The notes under the pieces are model-generated. The model saw only the letters and a list, made by a program, of their open reading frames with translations. It ran no database searches and was not told the DNA's origin. Shown one piece after another: positions 1 through 8,740 of a stretch of 64,000 nt of DNA (positions are counted from its first letter, which is position 1; each line of letters starts with the position of its first letter). A program made the position numbers and the translations under genes. The stretch comes from Pseudomonadota bacterium (GTDB taxonomy: Bacteria; Desulfobacterota; Desulfobacteria; Desulfobacterales; JAHIVH01): assembly GCA_018816735.1 (NCBI GenBank), contig JAHIVH010000070.1, positions 372,001 to 436,000 on the forward strand. The letters are read 5' to 3'.

Positions 1-1
1 G

Positions 2-376
2 GATTTATATGATCTTTGTCTGAAAGGCACAAAGAAAGTAATGATTGTGGAGATGCTTGATACAGTGGGTAAGGATATTGGAAAATCGACCCGATGGGGC
101 ATGATGCAGGATTTGTCGCGTGTTGGCGTAGAAATAAATACTCAGACAAAAGCACTGGAGATAACGGAACAAGGCATAAAGGTTGATATTAACGGAGAAG
201 TTAAAGAAATACCTGCGGATACGGTTGTTCTTGCGGCAGGATCAAAATCGTACAATCCTCTCCAGAAAATCGTTGAAAATAGCGGAATTACTTATGATGT
301 TGTTGGAGATGCAAAACAGGTTGCTCTTGCTTTTGATGCGGTTCATCAAGGTTTTGATGCGGGTAGAAGTATATAG
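2..376 (+). CDS. NADH:flavin oxidoreductase-type protein, C-terminal part (5' end outside window)
   Basis: The frame is open from base 2, so the start lies outside the window. The visible ~124 residues look like the C-terminal FAD/NAD(P)-binding domain of the Old Yellow Enzyme / 2,4-dienoyl-CoA reductase family. KKVMIVEML with GKDIG matches the second beta strand of a Rossmann fold after the dinucleotide loop, and PADTVVLAAGS is the usual strand before the final nucleotide contact. The protein ends with a helix rich in Ala and Asp (HQGFDAGRSI), as in that family. The N-terminal TIM barrel and the Fe-S cysteines would lie upstream, so the substrate cannot be judged. It converges on the next gene across a hairpin terminator. 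A distinct pyridine-nucleotide disulfide oxidoreductase is possible. Confidence 0.72.
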   Translation, partial: DLYDLCLKGTKKVMIVEMLDTVGKDIGKSTRWGMMQDLSRVGVEINTQTKALEITEQGIKVDINGEVKEIPADTVVLAAGSKSYNPLQKIVENSGITYDVVGDAKQVALAFDAVHQGFDAGRSI

Positions 377-396
377 GGTTAAATCGCCAAAATAAA

Positions 397-444
397 AAGA
401 TAAAAGCGCAATGGAAATGATCGTATCTATTGTGCTTTTATCTT
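397..444. terminator. bidirectional hairpin terminator
   Basis: A 16-bp stem (AAGATAAAAGCGCAAT, 397-412, with 429-444; one G-T pair) encloses a 16-nt loop. It is A-rich on the left and followed by TAG and a run of A on the right. It sits between two converging genes, so it can end transcription from both sides. Confidence 0.7.
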
Positions 445-472
445 AGAAAAAAAGAATTCAAGGTGGAAATGT

Positions 473-1462
473 TTAAATTTGTGTTTCAACCAAGTGTGCT
501 ATTTTTGAGGCTGGAACGATCGTTACCTTCTGCTTCATCCAGGGCAATAGCTCTCTTAAAACGTCTAAAGTAATCTGGTAGGCGTGCCCTATGCCCACAA
601 CCTCTCCTTTTGATTCAGCCATTTTGACAAGTTTGAATATCTGTTTCTGAACTTCAACTGCGTCCTGTCTGTTGTCGAGAAATATATTTCGTTGGGCGAA
701 CGGTATTTGGAATAGTCTGGCTGCAGGTTGACAGATTGTTTTATTTGTCGTTCGGCTGTCTATAAAAAACAGATTTCTCTTTTTTAGTATGGAAAAAATC
801 TGATGGATTTGTGGCTCATTTGTGGAAATTTTAGACCCCATATGGTTGTTGACGCCTTTGATATAAGGAATTGAGTCAAGGTTGGCAGTGAGTTGATCAA
901 TAAGCTTATCAGGAGACATGCTCTCAAAGAGGGTACCTGGACCGGGGTCTGCTTTTGGGTAGTTGAACGGCTCCATAGGAAGATGAAGCATAATTTCTAC
1001 ATTTTTCTGATGGGCCAGTTCGGCTATTTCTGTCCCATGTGGACTATGGGGGAGAATAGAAAACGTCAGGTCAGTATTAAGTTCAAGAAAGCCTGTTGCT
1101 AAATGGTAGTCATAACCCAGGTCATCGATAATGATAGAGACAAAGGGTAATACATGACTATTCTTGGGTTTGACGGGCAATGTGGCCGGGGGATGATAAT
1201 CCGGCTCTTCTTTGGTGTAAATTTCAAAAACAGGAGGAGCTGGAATTTTTTTTATTATGGAAGATGGTTTTTTTATGATAGCAGGTCTTTTTGGGGGAAG
1301 AAATAGATGTGCAAGAAATCCAGCTGTCGTGGCAATGGCAACAATAATAAAAATAGCGGTGACAGACTTTAAAAGAGAAGATGTTTGTTTTATCTCCGGT
1401 TTTTTTTTCGTTTGAGATTTGGATGGGGCACGTTTATTTGCTGCTTTTTTTTTAGGTGGCAT
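473..1462 (-). CDS. divergent polysaccharide deacetylase family protein (YibQ-like)
   Basis: 329 residues. The first ~25 are Lys/Arg-rich (MPPKKKAANKR) and are followed by one hydrophobic segment (about 30-52). This predicts an inner-membrane anchor with the catalytic part in the periplasm. From about residue 105 the protein follows the divergent polysaccharide deacetylase family: SIIIDDLGYD, then MLHLPMEP, VNNHMGSKIS and VGIGHAYQ. Asp, His and Asn in these motifs occupy metal or catalytic positions of the NodB-like fold. The enzyme probably trims or modifies an envelope glycan; the substrate is not known from sequence. It lies 225 bp downstream of the S41 protease gene, last in the ftsEX-envC-ctp series. 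That gene order is common for the family and points to cell-wall work. No clear ribosome site precedes the ATG. Confidence 0.82.
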   Translation of the reverse strand: MPPKKKAANKRAPSKSQTKKKPEIKQTSSLLKSVTAIFIIVAIATTAGFLAHLFLPPKRPAIIKKPSSIIKKIPAPPVFEIYTKEEPDYHPPATLPVKPKNSHVLPFVSIIIDDLGYDYHLATGFLELNTDLTFSILPHSPHGTEIAELAHQKNVEIMLHLPMEPFNYPKADPGPGTLFESMSPDKLIDQLTANLDSIPYIKGVNNHMGSKISTNEPQIHQIFSILKKRNLFFIDSRTTNKTICQPAARLFQIPFAQRNIFLDNRQDAVEVQKQIFKLVKMAESKGEVVGIGHAYQITLDVLRELLPWMKQKVTIVPASKIAHLVETQI

Positions 1463-1687
1463 AATTTAAAAATGGTATAAAATAACACATCAGATTGATG
1501 TTCAGATTCTCATGTCGATTGATCCCATTGGTATATATACCACCTGAACGTGTATTCCAGGCTATGAAAAATCAGGAAAGAGAACAGTTTTTGCCGATAA
1601 AATGGCCATTAACAGCAGAAGAACAGTATGTCAAGGGCTCATTAAGAATCGAATTTGTTTTTTATGACTCAAACCGGTATTAAACAA

Positions 1688-3052
1688 TTACTGGTCTTGC
1701 GGCTTGTTGGTCAGGTTTTTAAAAATATTATGGCTGATCAGAATTTCAAGGGCTCTTTCAATTTGATTATCAGTCAGTAAGTCTTCAGAATCCAGCTGGC
1801 CATGTTTTTTCATTGCTTTTTTTTCCATGGTATTTTGTTTGGATTTATTTTTTTTGCTTTTTGCTGGTTCAGCCTCAAGATGATTGATTAAATCCTTCTC
1901 TTTGATAAACGGAGAATCGGTTTCATCTTGCCCCTGGTTTAAAATACGGTTTTTCAGAACAATATCAGGCTGTATACCTTGGGCTTGTATGGAGGTGCCA
2001 TTGGGGGTGTAATATCTGGCAATGGTATATTTAATACCATATCCATCTCTGAGGGATTTGACCGTCTGGACCGAACCTTTGCCAAAAGAAGGGGTTCCCA
2101 GTATCAATGCACGCTTGTTATCCTGAAGGGCGCCAGCTACGATTTCAGATGCACTGGCACTCCCTCCGTTAATAAGAACAACAATGGGATAAACTTTATC
2201 TGAAGGGTCTGAATGAGCTTTAAATACATTTTGCTGATCATCATGCCTGCCCTTTATGGAAACGATAACGCCCCCTGAAAGAAACGTGTCCGAGACATCT
2301 ACGGCCTGATTTAAGAGTCCGCCAGGGTTATCTCTAAGGTCCACAACCAGACCATTAAGTGGCTTGCTTTCATTTTCAAGTTCGACAAGGGCAGCTTTAA
2401 GGTCTTCTGTCGTATTATCTCGGAAATTGGTTATCCATATGTAACCATAGCCATTTTTAAGCGTGACATATTTTACGCTTTCAATGGGAATAACATCCCG
2501 GACAAGTTCAAAGTCAAGGGGTTCTGGTTCTCCCTTTCTAATGACCGTTATGATGACGATAGTCCCTTTGGGACCCCTCATTTTCTTTACTGCTTCCCAC
2601 AGTTGCATGTTTTGGGTGGGTTCATCGTCGACCTTTATAATTCTATCATCTGCTTTTATCCCTGCTTTATAGGCAGGCGTACCGTCAATAGCAGATATGA
2701 CAGTGAGTACATTGTCTTTGATGGAAATAACTATGCCGATACCGCCAAACTCTCCCTTTGTATCGACTTGCAGTTCTTCAAAGTCTTCTGGCGGAAGGAA
2801 GGCCGAATGGGGGTCAAGACCGGTTAGCATTCCCTGAATCGCTTTTTGAATAAGCTTTTCCGGCTCTACCGGGTCAACATAATTCTGTTCAATTTCTTCT
2901 ATTACATTTGAAAAAACTTTCAGGCCTTTATATGTTTCATCATTACCAGCACAAAGTGGTTCGTTCTTGCCTGAAAACAAGATTATTAAAAAGCTGATGG
3001 CGGAAATGATTTTCTGACGTTGAATGGAACATCGCTTGTTGGGGTTGATCAT
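1688..3052 (-). CDS. C-terminal processing peptidase, S41 family
   Basis: 454 residues. A signal-like hydrophobic stretch (about 14-28) suggests export to the periplasm. Next come an N-terminal helical part, a PDZ domain (about 100-180, with FGGIGIVIS) and the S41 peptidase core. The catalytic serine is in GSASASEI (near residue 300) and the lysine in GTPSFGKGSVQT (near 325), the Ser-Lys dyad of CtpA/Prc. The tail from about 390 is Lys-rich and probably flexible. The family removes C-terminal tails of envelope proteins and often controls peptidoglycan hydrolases. That agrees with its place 13 bp downstream of the EnvC-like gene. Start: ATG preceded by GAGGAG. Confidence 0.93.
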   Translation of the reverse strand: MINPNKRCSIQRQKIISAISFLIILFSGKNEPLCAGNDETYKGLKVFSNVIEEIEQNYVDPVEPEKLIQKAIQGMLTGLDPHSAFLPPEDFEELQVDTKGEFGGIGIVISIKDNVLTVISAIDGTPAYKAGIKADDRIIKVDDEPTQNMQLWEAVKKMRGPKGTIVIITVIRKGEPEPLDFELVRDVIPIESVKYVTLKNGYGYIWITNFRDNTTEDLKAALVELENESKPLNGLVVDLRDNPGGLLNQAVDVSDTFLSGGVIVSIKGRHDDQQNVFKAHSDPSDKVYPIVVLINGGSASASEIVAGALQDNKRALILGTPSFGKGSVQTVKSLRDGYGIKYTIARYYTPNGTSIQAQGIQPDIVLKNRILNQGQDETDSPFIKEKDLINHLEAEPAKSKKNKSKQNTMEKKAMKKHGQLDSEDLLTDNQIERALEILISHNIFKNLTNKPQDQ

Positions 3053-3065
3053 GATTTTCTCCTCA

Positions 3066-4778
3066 TTATCCTTTTTTTAGCCAAGTCAAGGGATCGATGG
3101 GTTTCCCGTGGAGTCTGATTTCGAAGTAAAGCTTGGGTTCGGCAACGGAGCCGGATTCACCGACTGTAGCAATAACTTCTCCAGGCTCGACATAATCCCC
3201 TTTTTTCCTAAACAATTCCTCTGCATGGGCATAGACCGTATAATAGTAGTTACCATGATCAATGATAATCAGATTTCCATATCCTTTAAGCCAGTCTGAA
3301 AAAATGATGAAACCACCACATACAGCTTGAATAGGCTCACCGCGTTCTGTTTTGATGTCAATGCCATTGAAGAATGTTTTAAAATTATAATCGGTTTCAA
3401 TGCCCTGTCCAAAAAGAGTGACTACCTGACCATTGACCGGAGGTAACATATTACCTTTAATGAAAGTGCAGTTTGTATTGTTTGGGGTAGGATCGGGTTT
3501 ATTGGATTCTTCGCGATATCTGGACTGTATTTTCTGTTCAAGGTCGAATTGTGCCTGTTTCAGTGAATCAATGGCAGCAACGGTTAACGACTTCTGATTG
3601 CGAATATCAGACAGTAGGGTGGCACGCTTTTCTTTTTTATTTGAAATAATGCGAATTTTATCATCATAGTCAGATTTAAGAGAAAGCATTGTTTTTTGCT
3701 GAATTTCAAGTTCTTTTTTTAATTTGATCAGACTATCCATATTTTTATAATGGTTTTCAAAAATTTTTGCATCTTCTGACAATATCCTGTCCAGGGCAAT
3801 TTTGCGCGTGAAGAATTCATACATAGAATCTGAGGATGCCAATATCGGCATATTCCCGATGTTTGTTAGCTTATATAATGATACAAGTCTTTTGGCAACG
3901 TATTCCTCATCAGTTGTCATTAATGATTTTAAATCCGCCAGATTTTTTTCCGTAATGCCAACTTTGTTTTCGATTGCATTTAATTTTTTCCGGGTAGCAG
4001 TTGCATTTTTGAAAACGGTGTTAAGCGATATTTCAATTTCATTCAAACCATTAATGATAGAATGTTCTTTTTCACTGTAATTTTTGATTTCTTCTTCATG
4101 TACCTCAATTTTTCTGCTTATTTCGTTTACTTTCAACTGGACAGATTTTTCAGGGATTTTAGGACCGATGACCGGTGTCTTTTCTTTAGATTGGGAGGGA
4201 GGAGCACTTGAGGGGTTTTCTGTCAATATATGACTGCCATTATGTGAAATATGAATATATATTTCTCTGTTCCTGATAAATCCAGTGTCTCCGTTAACTG
4301 AAACGTTCAGCCATTCACCCTGATTTTTCAAAATATCCACTTGTGTATTTTTTTCCAGAAGGCCAATAGAGGGATAATGCGTACCCGGGCCAGTCCTGAC
4401 GTGAATCCAGTTCGCCGTTATGATACCGGACTCTTTGAAAGTTGTAAGATGTGTTTGTGGGTCAGGGAGGGTTTCCTGAACAGGGCGGTGTTTGACCACA
4501 ATGTATTGGTTCCTGTTTCGTACAAATCCTTTTTTCCCCACATATTCAATTTTGAGCCATTTATTGTCTTCTTCGAGTATGTCAACGCGCGTTCCCTTGG
4601 TTAACTGGTCAATAACAGGATAGGATTGCCCGGGACCGGACCGGACATTCAAAAAGAATGTGGAGACAATACCATATGGAATTGTTTGATCTGCTGCCTG
4701 GACATATATACATGGTAGGATCAGAAGTAAAATTCCACTTATGGCGTATTTAAATATTGTTTTAATGATAGGTGGCAT
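3066..4778 (-). CDS. EnvC-like murein hydrolase activator with two SH3 domains and a degenerate LytM domain
   Basis: 570 residues from the ATG at 4778. That start gives an ideal signal peptide (MPPIIKTIFKYAISG, then ILLLILP, then a cut after VQA); a TTG further upstream at 4829 would bury it. Two bacterial SH3 domains follow (about 30-90 and 110-175; RSGPGQSYP and RTGPGTHYP), then a long coiled coil (about 210-430) and a C-terminal M23/LytM domain. Key zinc residues of M23 enzymes are missing. The first His position reads FNGIDI and the terminal HxH reads KLYFEI, although YAH is kept. The protein is therefore probably a non-catalytic activator like EnvC, which FtsEX moves to switch on amidases. 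It overlaps the end of ftsX by 40 bp, which supports that link. The SH3 pair is extra compared with E. coli EnvC. Confidence 0.87.
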   Translation of the reverse strand: MPPIIKTIFKYAISGILLLILPCIYVQAADQTIPYGIVSTFFLNVRSGPGQSYPVIDQLTKGTRVDILEEDNKWLKIEYVGKKGFVRNRNQYIVVKHRPVQETLPDPQTHLTTFKESGIITANWIHVRTGPGTHYPSIGLLEKNTQVDILKNQGEWLNVSVNGDTGFIRNREIYIHISHNGSHILTENPSSAPPSQSKEKTPVIGPKIPEKSVQLKVNEISRKIEVHEEEIKNYSEKEHSIINGLNEIEISLNTVFKNATATRKKLNAIENKVGITEKNLADLKSLMTTDEEYVAKRLVSLYKLTNIGNMPILASSDSMYEFFTRKIALDRILSEDAKIFENHYKNMDSLIKLKKELEIQQKTMLSLKSDYDDKIRIISNKKEKRATLLSDIRNQKSLTVAAIDSLKQAQFDLEQKIQSRYREESNKPDPTPNNTNCTFIKGNMLPPVNGQVVTLFGQGIETDYNFKTFFNGIDIKTERGEPIQAVCGGFIIFSDWLKGYGNLIIIDHGNYYYTVYAHAEELFRKKGDYVEPGEVIATVGESGSVAEPKLYFEIRLHGKPIDPLTWLKKG

Positions 4779-5620
4779 CCAATTAATCCAACTAGCATAC
4801 TTCCTGCCAATATGCTTAAAAAGGCCCAAACAGGAAAAAAATGTATATTGATCATGTATGTTGAAAAGTTACGTTCAAGGCTGGTTGTAATCACCCAGTA
4901 GGGAATATAAAGCAGCAAAAGGCCTGTCATTCCCCCAATGCCTCCCTGAATGATTCCTTCAATGTAAAATGGTAATTTTATAAAGTTATCGGAGGCGCCA
5001 ACCAGTCTCATGATTTCAATTTCGTCTCTTCTGGAATATAGAGCCAGACGGATTGTATTTGCAATTATAAAAACAGTGACGATAAAAAAAATACTGCTCA
5101 TGACGATGCCGGAAATGGAAATCAGGTTGAAAATGTTGATAAATTTGTCCAGCCATTTCTGACCATATTCCACATCATTAACAAACGGTATTTGTTCCAC
5201 GCTTTTAGCAAGATTTTCGATTTTTTCCCAACTTTGAGTGGCGGGTATCATACGAATTTCTAACGTATTCGGGAGCGGATTGGTTTTAAGATTGTCGAAC
5301 AGGGCCGTTTGTCGTTTCATTCTGGTTTTCAAAGACTGAAAGGCGTCGGCTTTGGAAATATAAGTTACCGATTTAACACCGTAAGTGTTTGATATTTGTT
5401 GCTTCAAATTGGTTATTTCTCTATCTCCAAGATCGTTTTCAACGTAGGCAAATATTCTGACACCATCTTTCCATGAACTCATTACTTCATTTATGTTGAG
5501 GAAAAAAAGGCCAAACAAACTGACCATGAGTATGGACAAGGCTGTTGTTATAATGGTGACCATATGAAGGAATTTGTTATCCAGTATATCCCGAATGGCA
5601 CGTTTTAAAAAAAATATCAT
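4739..5620 (-). CDS. ftsX: cell division permease FtsX
   Basis: 293 residues with the FtsX plan. A short cytoplasmic start leads into a first membrane helix (about 22-44) and then a periplasmic loop of ~125 residues. Three more membrane helices follow near 170-192, 220-242 and 262-283. RRDEIEIMRLVGAS just before helix 3 is the conserved cytoplasmic segment that meets FtsE. FtsX forms an inner-membrane complex with FtsE and transmits ATP-driven movement to a periplasmic activator, here most likely the EnvC-like product of the overlapping next gene. The start is an ATG after AAGGTAGC. It follows ftsE by 12 bp. Confidence 0.93.
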   Translation of the reverse strand: MIFFLKRAIRDILDNKFLHMVTIITTALSILMVSLFGLFFLNINEVMSSWKDGVRIFAYVENDLGDREITNLKQQISNTYGVKSVTYISKADAFQSLKTRMKRQTALFDNLKTNPLPNTLEIRMIPATQSWEKIENLAKSVEQIPFVNDVEYGQKWLDKFINIFNLISISGIVMSSIFFIVTVFIIANTIRLALYSRRDEIEIMRLVGASDNFIKLPFYIEGIIQGGIGGMTGLLLLYIPYWVITTSLERNFSTYMINIHFFPVWAFLSILAGSMLVGLIGCHLSLKQYLNTP

Positions 5621-5632
5621 TCAATGCTACCT

Positions 5633-6331
5633 TCAGAAAAGTGTGTGGGGTCCCTCAAGGTGCTCATGTACAAGCTGCCCTTGTTTTAGAAAGATGACTC
5701 TTCCGGTTGTACTCTTGATTAGATTCTGATCATGGGTGGCGATGATAATGGTTGCACCTCGTTTGTGATACCCTTTTAAAAGTTCCATAATGCTGTTCGC
5801 TGAATCAGGATCAAGGCTTCCTGTAGGTTCATCCGCCAAAATGATTTTTGGATCTCCAACAACCGCCCTCGCTACGGCAACACGCTGTTGCTCACCTCCG
5901 GAAAGGCTTGGTGGATAGGCGTTTATTTTACCCTCCATACCAACAGTCCTTAATACACTGTTGATTTTTTTGGGAATGATTCGAGAATTTATTCCGGACA
6001 CCTCCAGAACAAGGGCTATGTTTTCATATACTGTTTTGGAAGGAATCAGCTTAAAATCCTGAAAAATGATTCCAAACATTCGTCTCAGAAAAGGAATGCG
6101 TTTACCATTAATTCTGGAAAGATTCATCCCTTCGATAATAATCTGGCCTTCAGATACAGGCTCTACAAGATACAATAGCTTCAGAAGTGTTGATTTCCCA
6201 GCCCCTGATGGCCCACTGATCATCATAAATTCGTTTCTTCTTATATCGAGCGACAGATCCAGAATGGCATTTTTAGTCGGATATCTTTTATAAACATGAA
6301 ACATGCGGATGATGGATGACTTATCGTTCAT
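5633..6331 (-). CDS. ftsE: cell division ATP-binding protein FtsE
   Basis: 232 residues. An ABC ATPase with Walker [10 protein letters not shown] (about 41-49), Q-loop FQDFKLIP, signature [14 protein letters not shown] and Walker [10 protein letters not shown], followed by a switch His in ATHD. Length and the FQDFKL segment fit FtsE. The enzyme is cytoplasmic and pairs with FtsX. First gene of the leftward operon ftsE-ftsX-envC-ctp. No good ribosome site is visible before the ATG. Confidence 0.94.
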   Translation of the reverse strand: MNDKSSIIRMFHVYKRYPTKNAILDLSLDIRRNEFMMISGPSGAGKSTLLKLLYLVEPVSEGQIIIEGMNLSRINGKRIPFLRRMFGIIFQDFKLIPSKTVYENIALVLEVSGINSRIIPKKINSVLRTVGMEGKINAYPPSLSGGEQQRVAVARAVVGDPKIILADEPTGSLDPDSANSIMELLKGYHKRGATIIIATHDQNLIKSTTGRVIFLKQGQLVHEHLEGPHTLF

Positions 6332-6381
6332 GGTGAAATAATATACAGGAAAAACAGGGAAATTTCATCATATTTATTTCA

Positions 6382-6536
6382 ATGGTCATGCTTTCTTGTT
6401 TTATTGACCGGAATACATTTTACTGGTATCTCTACCCAGATTCAAGGAGTGCTTTAACAGGTTTTCCTTAATCAGGGCTCCTGCTGAATGCCATTAAAAC
6501 AGGCAATTCCAATTTCCCAGTTCAGCAGGAGCTTTT
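6382..6536 (+). promoter_or_regulatory. candidate transcription attenuator in the pyrE leader (short ORF plus hairpin)
   Basis: A perfect 12-bp inverted repeat (GCTCCTGCTGAA at 6477-6488 and its complement at 6521-6532; 32-nt loop) is followed by TTTTC. It ends 32 bases before pyrE. An open frame of 29 codons (ATG 6382, TAA 6469-6471) ends only 5 bases before the stem. In enteric bacteria pyrE is controlled by a terminator placed just after a translated leader, with ribosome coupling reporting UTP level. The layout here is the same in outline. Weak points are the poor ribosome site before 6382 and a U run of only four. Confidence 0.45.
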
Positions 6537-6567
6537 CAAATAACGACGTGTAAGGAACAGGAGCAAT

Positions 6568-7131
6568 ATGGACATGATGCGGCAGGAATTGATTAAGATG
6601 ATCTGTGAAAAATCGTTCAAATATTCTGATAAACCGGTTTTTAAACTTGCGTCCGGGGCTTTGAGTTCATTTTATGTGAACTGCAAACCAACCACGCTTC
6701 ACCCCAGAGGGATGTACCTGGTGGGCCACCTTGTTTTTGAAGCGATTAAAGATGTGGTTCCGGATGGCGTGGGAGGGCTTACTTTTGGGGCAGACCCGAT
6801 TGCTGTGGCCACTTCTTTTGCATCTGAACTGAATCATATGCCGGTGAAAGCGTTTTCCATCCGGAAGACTCAAAAAGATCATGGTATTGTAAATTGGGTT
6901 GAAGGGGATATGGCTTCCGGAGAACGCGTTGTTATCATAGAAGATGTGGTTACAACTGGGGGGTCGACAATAAAAGCCATTGATCGAGCCCGGTCAACCG
7001 GCCTCGATGTGGTCAAGGTGGTTACCTTGATCGACCGTCAGGAAGGTGGCATGGAAAATATTAAAAACTATGTAAATGATGTGGTTTCCATTATCACCAG
7101 AGATGATTTAATGACAATGATTACGTCGTAG
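6568..7131 (+). CDS. pyrE: orotate phosphoribosyltransferase
   Basis: 187 residues, normal for the family. It converts orotate and PRPP to orotidine 5'-phosphate in pyrimidine synthesis (cytoplasm). The PRPP-binding loop is [13 protein letters not shown] (about 110-122). [11 protein letters not shown] carries the flexible-loop Lys and His residues, and [15 protein letters not shown] is the orotate-side motif. The start is an ATG preceded by AGGAACAGGAG. The 3' end overlaps the opposing queD gene by 11 bp. Likely control is through the leader hairpin upstream. Confidence 0.95.
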   Translation: MDMMRQELIKMICEKSFKYSDKPVFKLASGALSSFYVNCKPTTLHPRGMYLVGHLVFEAIKDVVPDGVGGLTFGADPIAVATSFASELNHMPVKAFSIRKTQKDHGIVNWVEGDMASGERVVIIEDVVTTGGSTIKAIDRARSTGLDVVKVVTLIDRQEGGMENIKNYVNDVVSIITRDDLMTMITS

Positions 7132-7501
7132 GTGGCACCATATAGGTTGCACAGGCATTTTCAGACTCCCATACAGTGACTTTGCTTACCGTTGCGCCCT
7201 TTTCATGGATGAGATCCTGAAGTCTGTTTGCGATGTAAACCGCAATATTTTCGGAGGATGGATTGCCACCTGTAAAATAATCAAGTTCATTCAGGTATTT
7301 ATGATCGAGATCATTCATGATTTGTTTGACATAACCCTTTAGCTCACCAAAATCAATCAGAACACCTGCTGCATTCAGTTGACTGCCAATAACAGATGTT
7401 TCAACTTTCCAGTTATGTCCATGGAGATTTTCGCATTTCTGGGCAACCATTTTCAGGTTGTGGGCTGCAGCAAAATGAGTGACAATTTTCAATTCAAACA
7501 T
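7121..7501 (-). CDS. queD: 6-carboxytetrahydropterin synthase QueD
   Basis: 126 residues. It belongs to the 6-pyruvoyltetrahydropterin synthase fold. FAAAHNL provides the first zinc His and CENLHGHNW the catalytic Cys and the two further zinc His residues. The CxxxHGH spacing is that of QueD, which makes 6-carboxy-5,6,7,8-tetrahydropterin for queuosine, rather than of mammalian PTPS. Cytoplasmic. It follows dnaJ by 23 bp and is probably cotranscribed; no other queuosine gene is present here. Its end overlaps pyrE. Confidence 0.92.
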   Translation of the reverse strand: MFELKIVTHFAAAHNLKMVAQKCENLHGHNWKVETSVIGSQLNAAGVLIDFGELKGYVKQIMNDLDHKYLNELDYFTGGNPSSENIAVYIANRLQDLIHEKGATVSKVTVWESENACATYMVPPTT

Positions 7502-7524
7502 AATATTTATTTTCTTTCCATATG

Positions 7525-8625
7525 CTATTGATGATTTTTAAGAAGGTTTTTCAGTTTATTTTTGAGCTTGTTGGATTCCAGGGCTGAAAATTCCTTTAAC
7601 AGCTTTTCCTGTTTTTTATTGATGCTGGTCGGGATATTGATATCAACCTGGACAATCTGATCACCCCTGAGGCCACTTCTCAATGAGGGAATGCCTTCTC
7701 CTTTCAGGACAAAAGTATCACCATATTGAGTGCCTTTGGGTATTTCGAGTTCACGCTCTCCATTTAATGTTGGAATGGTGATTGTGTCACCCAGAATGGC
7801 CTGAATAAAGGATATGTCGACCAGGCAGATGATATTGGTTTCATTTCTTTTGAAATATTTATGCGGTTTTGTATTGATGAAAACGTACAGATCTCCGTTG
7901 GGACCACCACTGGGACTTGCCTCACCTTCACCGGTCAGTCTTAATCTCGAACCTGAATCAACACCAGCAGGAATTTTTACAGCCACTTTTTTCTTTACAG
8001 CCATATGTCCTGTTCCTCTGCAGGAACTGCAAGGGTTGACAATTGCCTGGCCTTTGCCCCGGCAATACGGGCAGGTGGTTCTCACTGTAAAAAAACCCTG
8101 GCTTTGAGAATATTGCCCGGTACCATGGCACTGACTGCATGTTTCCGGATGGGTTCCGGGTTCACAACCGTTTCCCTGGCATCTGGAACAGATTTCGGTT
8201 TTTTCTATTGAGATTTCAGTTTCCGTACCAAACGCAGCTTCCATAAAATCAAGCGTCATGTCATAACGAAGATCTGCACCTCGCCGGACTCTGTTTTGAG
8301 AACGCCTTTGGCCGCCAAATCCAAAAAAATCTTCAAAAATATCCCCAAAACTGGAAAAAATGTCCTCAAAGCCGCCAGCCCCTGAAAATCCCTGGCCTTG
8401 AAGCCCCTGGTGGCCAAATTGATCATAAATCTGACGCTTTTTGGAATCGGATAAAACATCATAGGCTTCAGCCGCTTCCTTGAATTTTTCTTCAGCTTCC
8501 TTATCACCCGGATTTCTGTCCGGATGGAATTGTAGGGCGAGTTTTCGATAGCGGGATTTCAGTTCATTATTATCGGCATTTCGAGATACACCGAGAATTT
8601 CATAATAATCTCGTTTGGTTGTCAT
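7525..8625 (-). CDS. dnaJ: chaperone protein DnaJ
   Basis: 366 residues with all type I DnaJ parts. The J domain contains the HPD motif (FHPDRNPGD, near residue 34). A Gly/Phe-rich linker (about 72-110) follows, then four CxxCxGxG zinc repeats ([32 protein letters not shown]) and the two C-terminal substrate-binding barrels. It stimulates the ATPase of DnaK and delivers unfolded proteins. dnaK and grpE are not in the window. The gene has its own candidate promoter about 70 bases upstream. No CIRCE repeat was seen. Confidence 0.96.
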   Translation of the reverse strand: MTTKRDYYEILGVSRNADNNELKSRYRKLALQFHPDRNPGDKEAEEKFKEAAEAYDVLSDSKKRQIYDQFGHQGLQGQGFSGAGGFEDIFSSFGDIFEDFFGFGGQRRSQNRVRRGADLRYDMTLDFMEAAFGTETEISIEKTEICSRCQGNGCEPGTHPETCSQCHGTGQYSQSQGFFTVRTTCPYCRGKGQAIVNPCSSCRGTGHMAVKKKVAVKIPAGVDSGSRLRLTGEGEASPSGGPNGDLYVFINTKPHKYFKRNETNIICLVDISFIQAILGDTITIPTLNGERELEIPKGTQYGDTFVLKGEGIPSLRSGLRGDQIVQVDINIPTSINKKQEKLLKEFSALESNKLKNKLKNLLKNHQ

Positions 8626-8691
8626 TATATACCCTGATAGTCCTGTTCAACACGTAAATTTTTTTACATATTTCATTTTAGTTAACTTGTA

Positions 8692-8719
8692 AAAATAATA
8701 CATTTGTTGATGTTGTCAA
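8692..8719 (-). promoter_or_regulatory. candidate sigma-70 promoter of dnaJ
   Basis: On the minus strand TTGACA (8714-8719) and TATTTT (8692-8697) are separated by 16 bases, about 70 bp upstream of the dnaJ start. It is near consensus in both boxes. No heat-shock operator was found next to it. Confidence 0.45.
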
Positions 8720-8740
8720 TCTTGTCACATGAAGACATCC

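Noticed and set aside
1495..1683. 62-codon plus-strand frame between the S41 and deacetylase genes
   Set aside because: It has no ribosome site and no family-like motif, and it lies antisense within a leftward operon gap.
8626..8740. CIRCE heat-shock operator before dnaJ
   Set aside because: No TTAGCACTC inverted repeat is present here or before hsp20 and lon.
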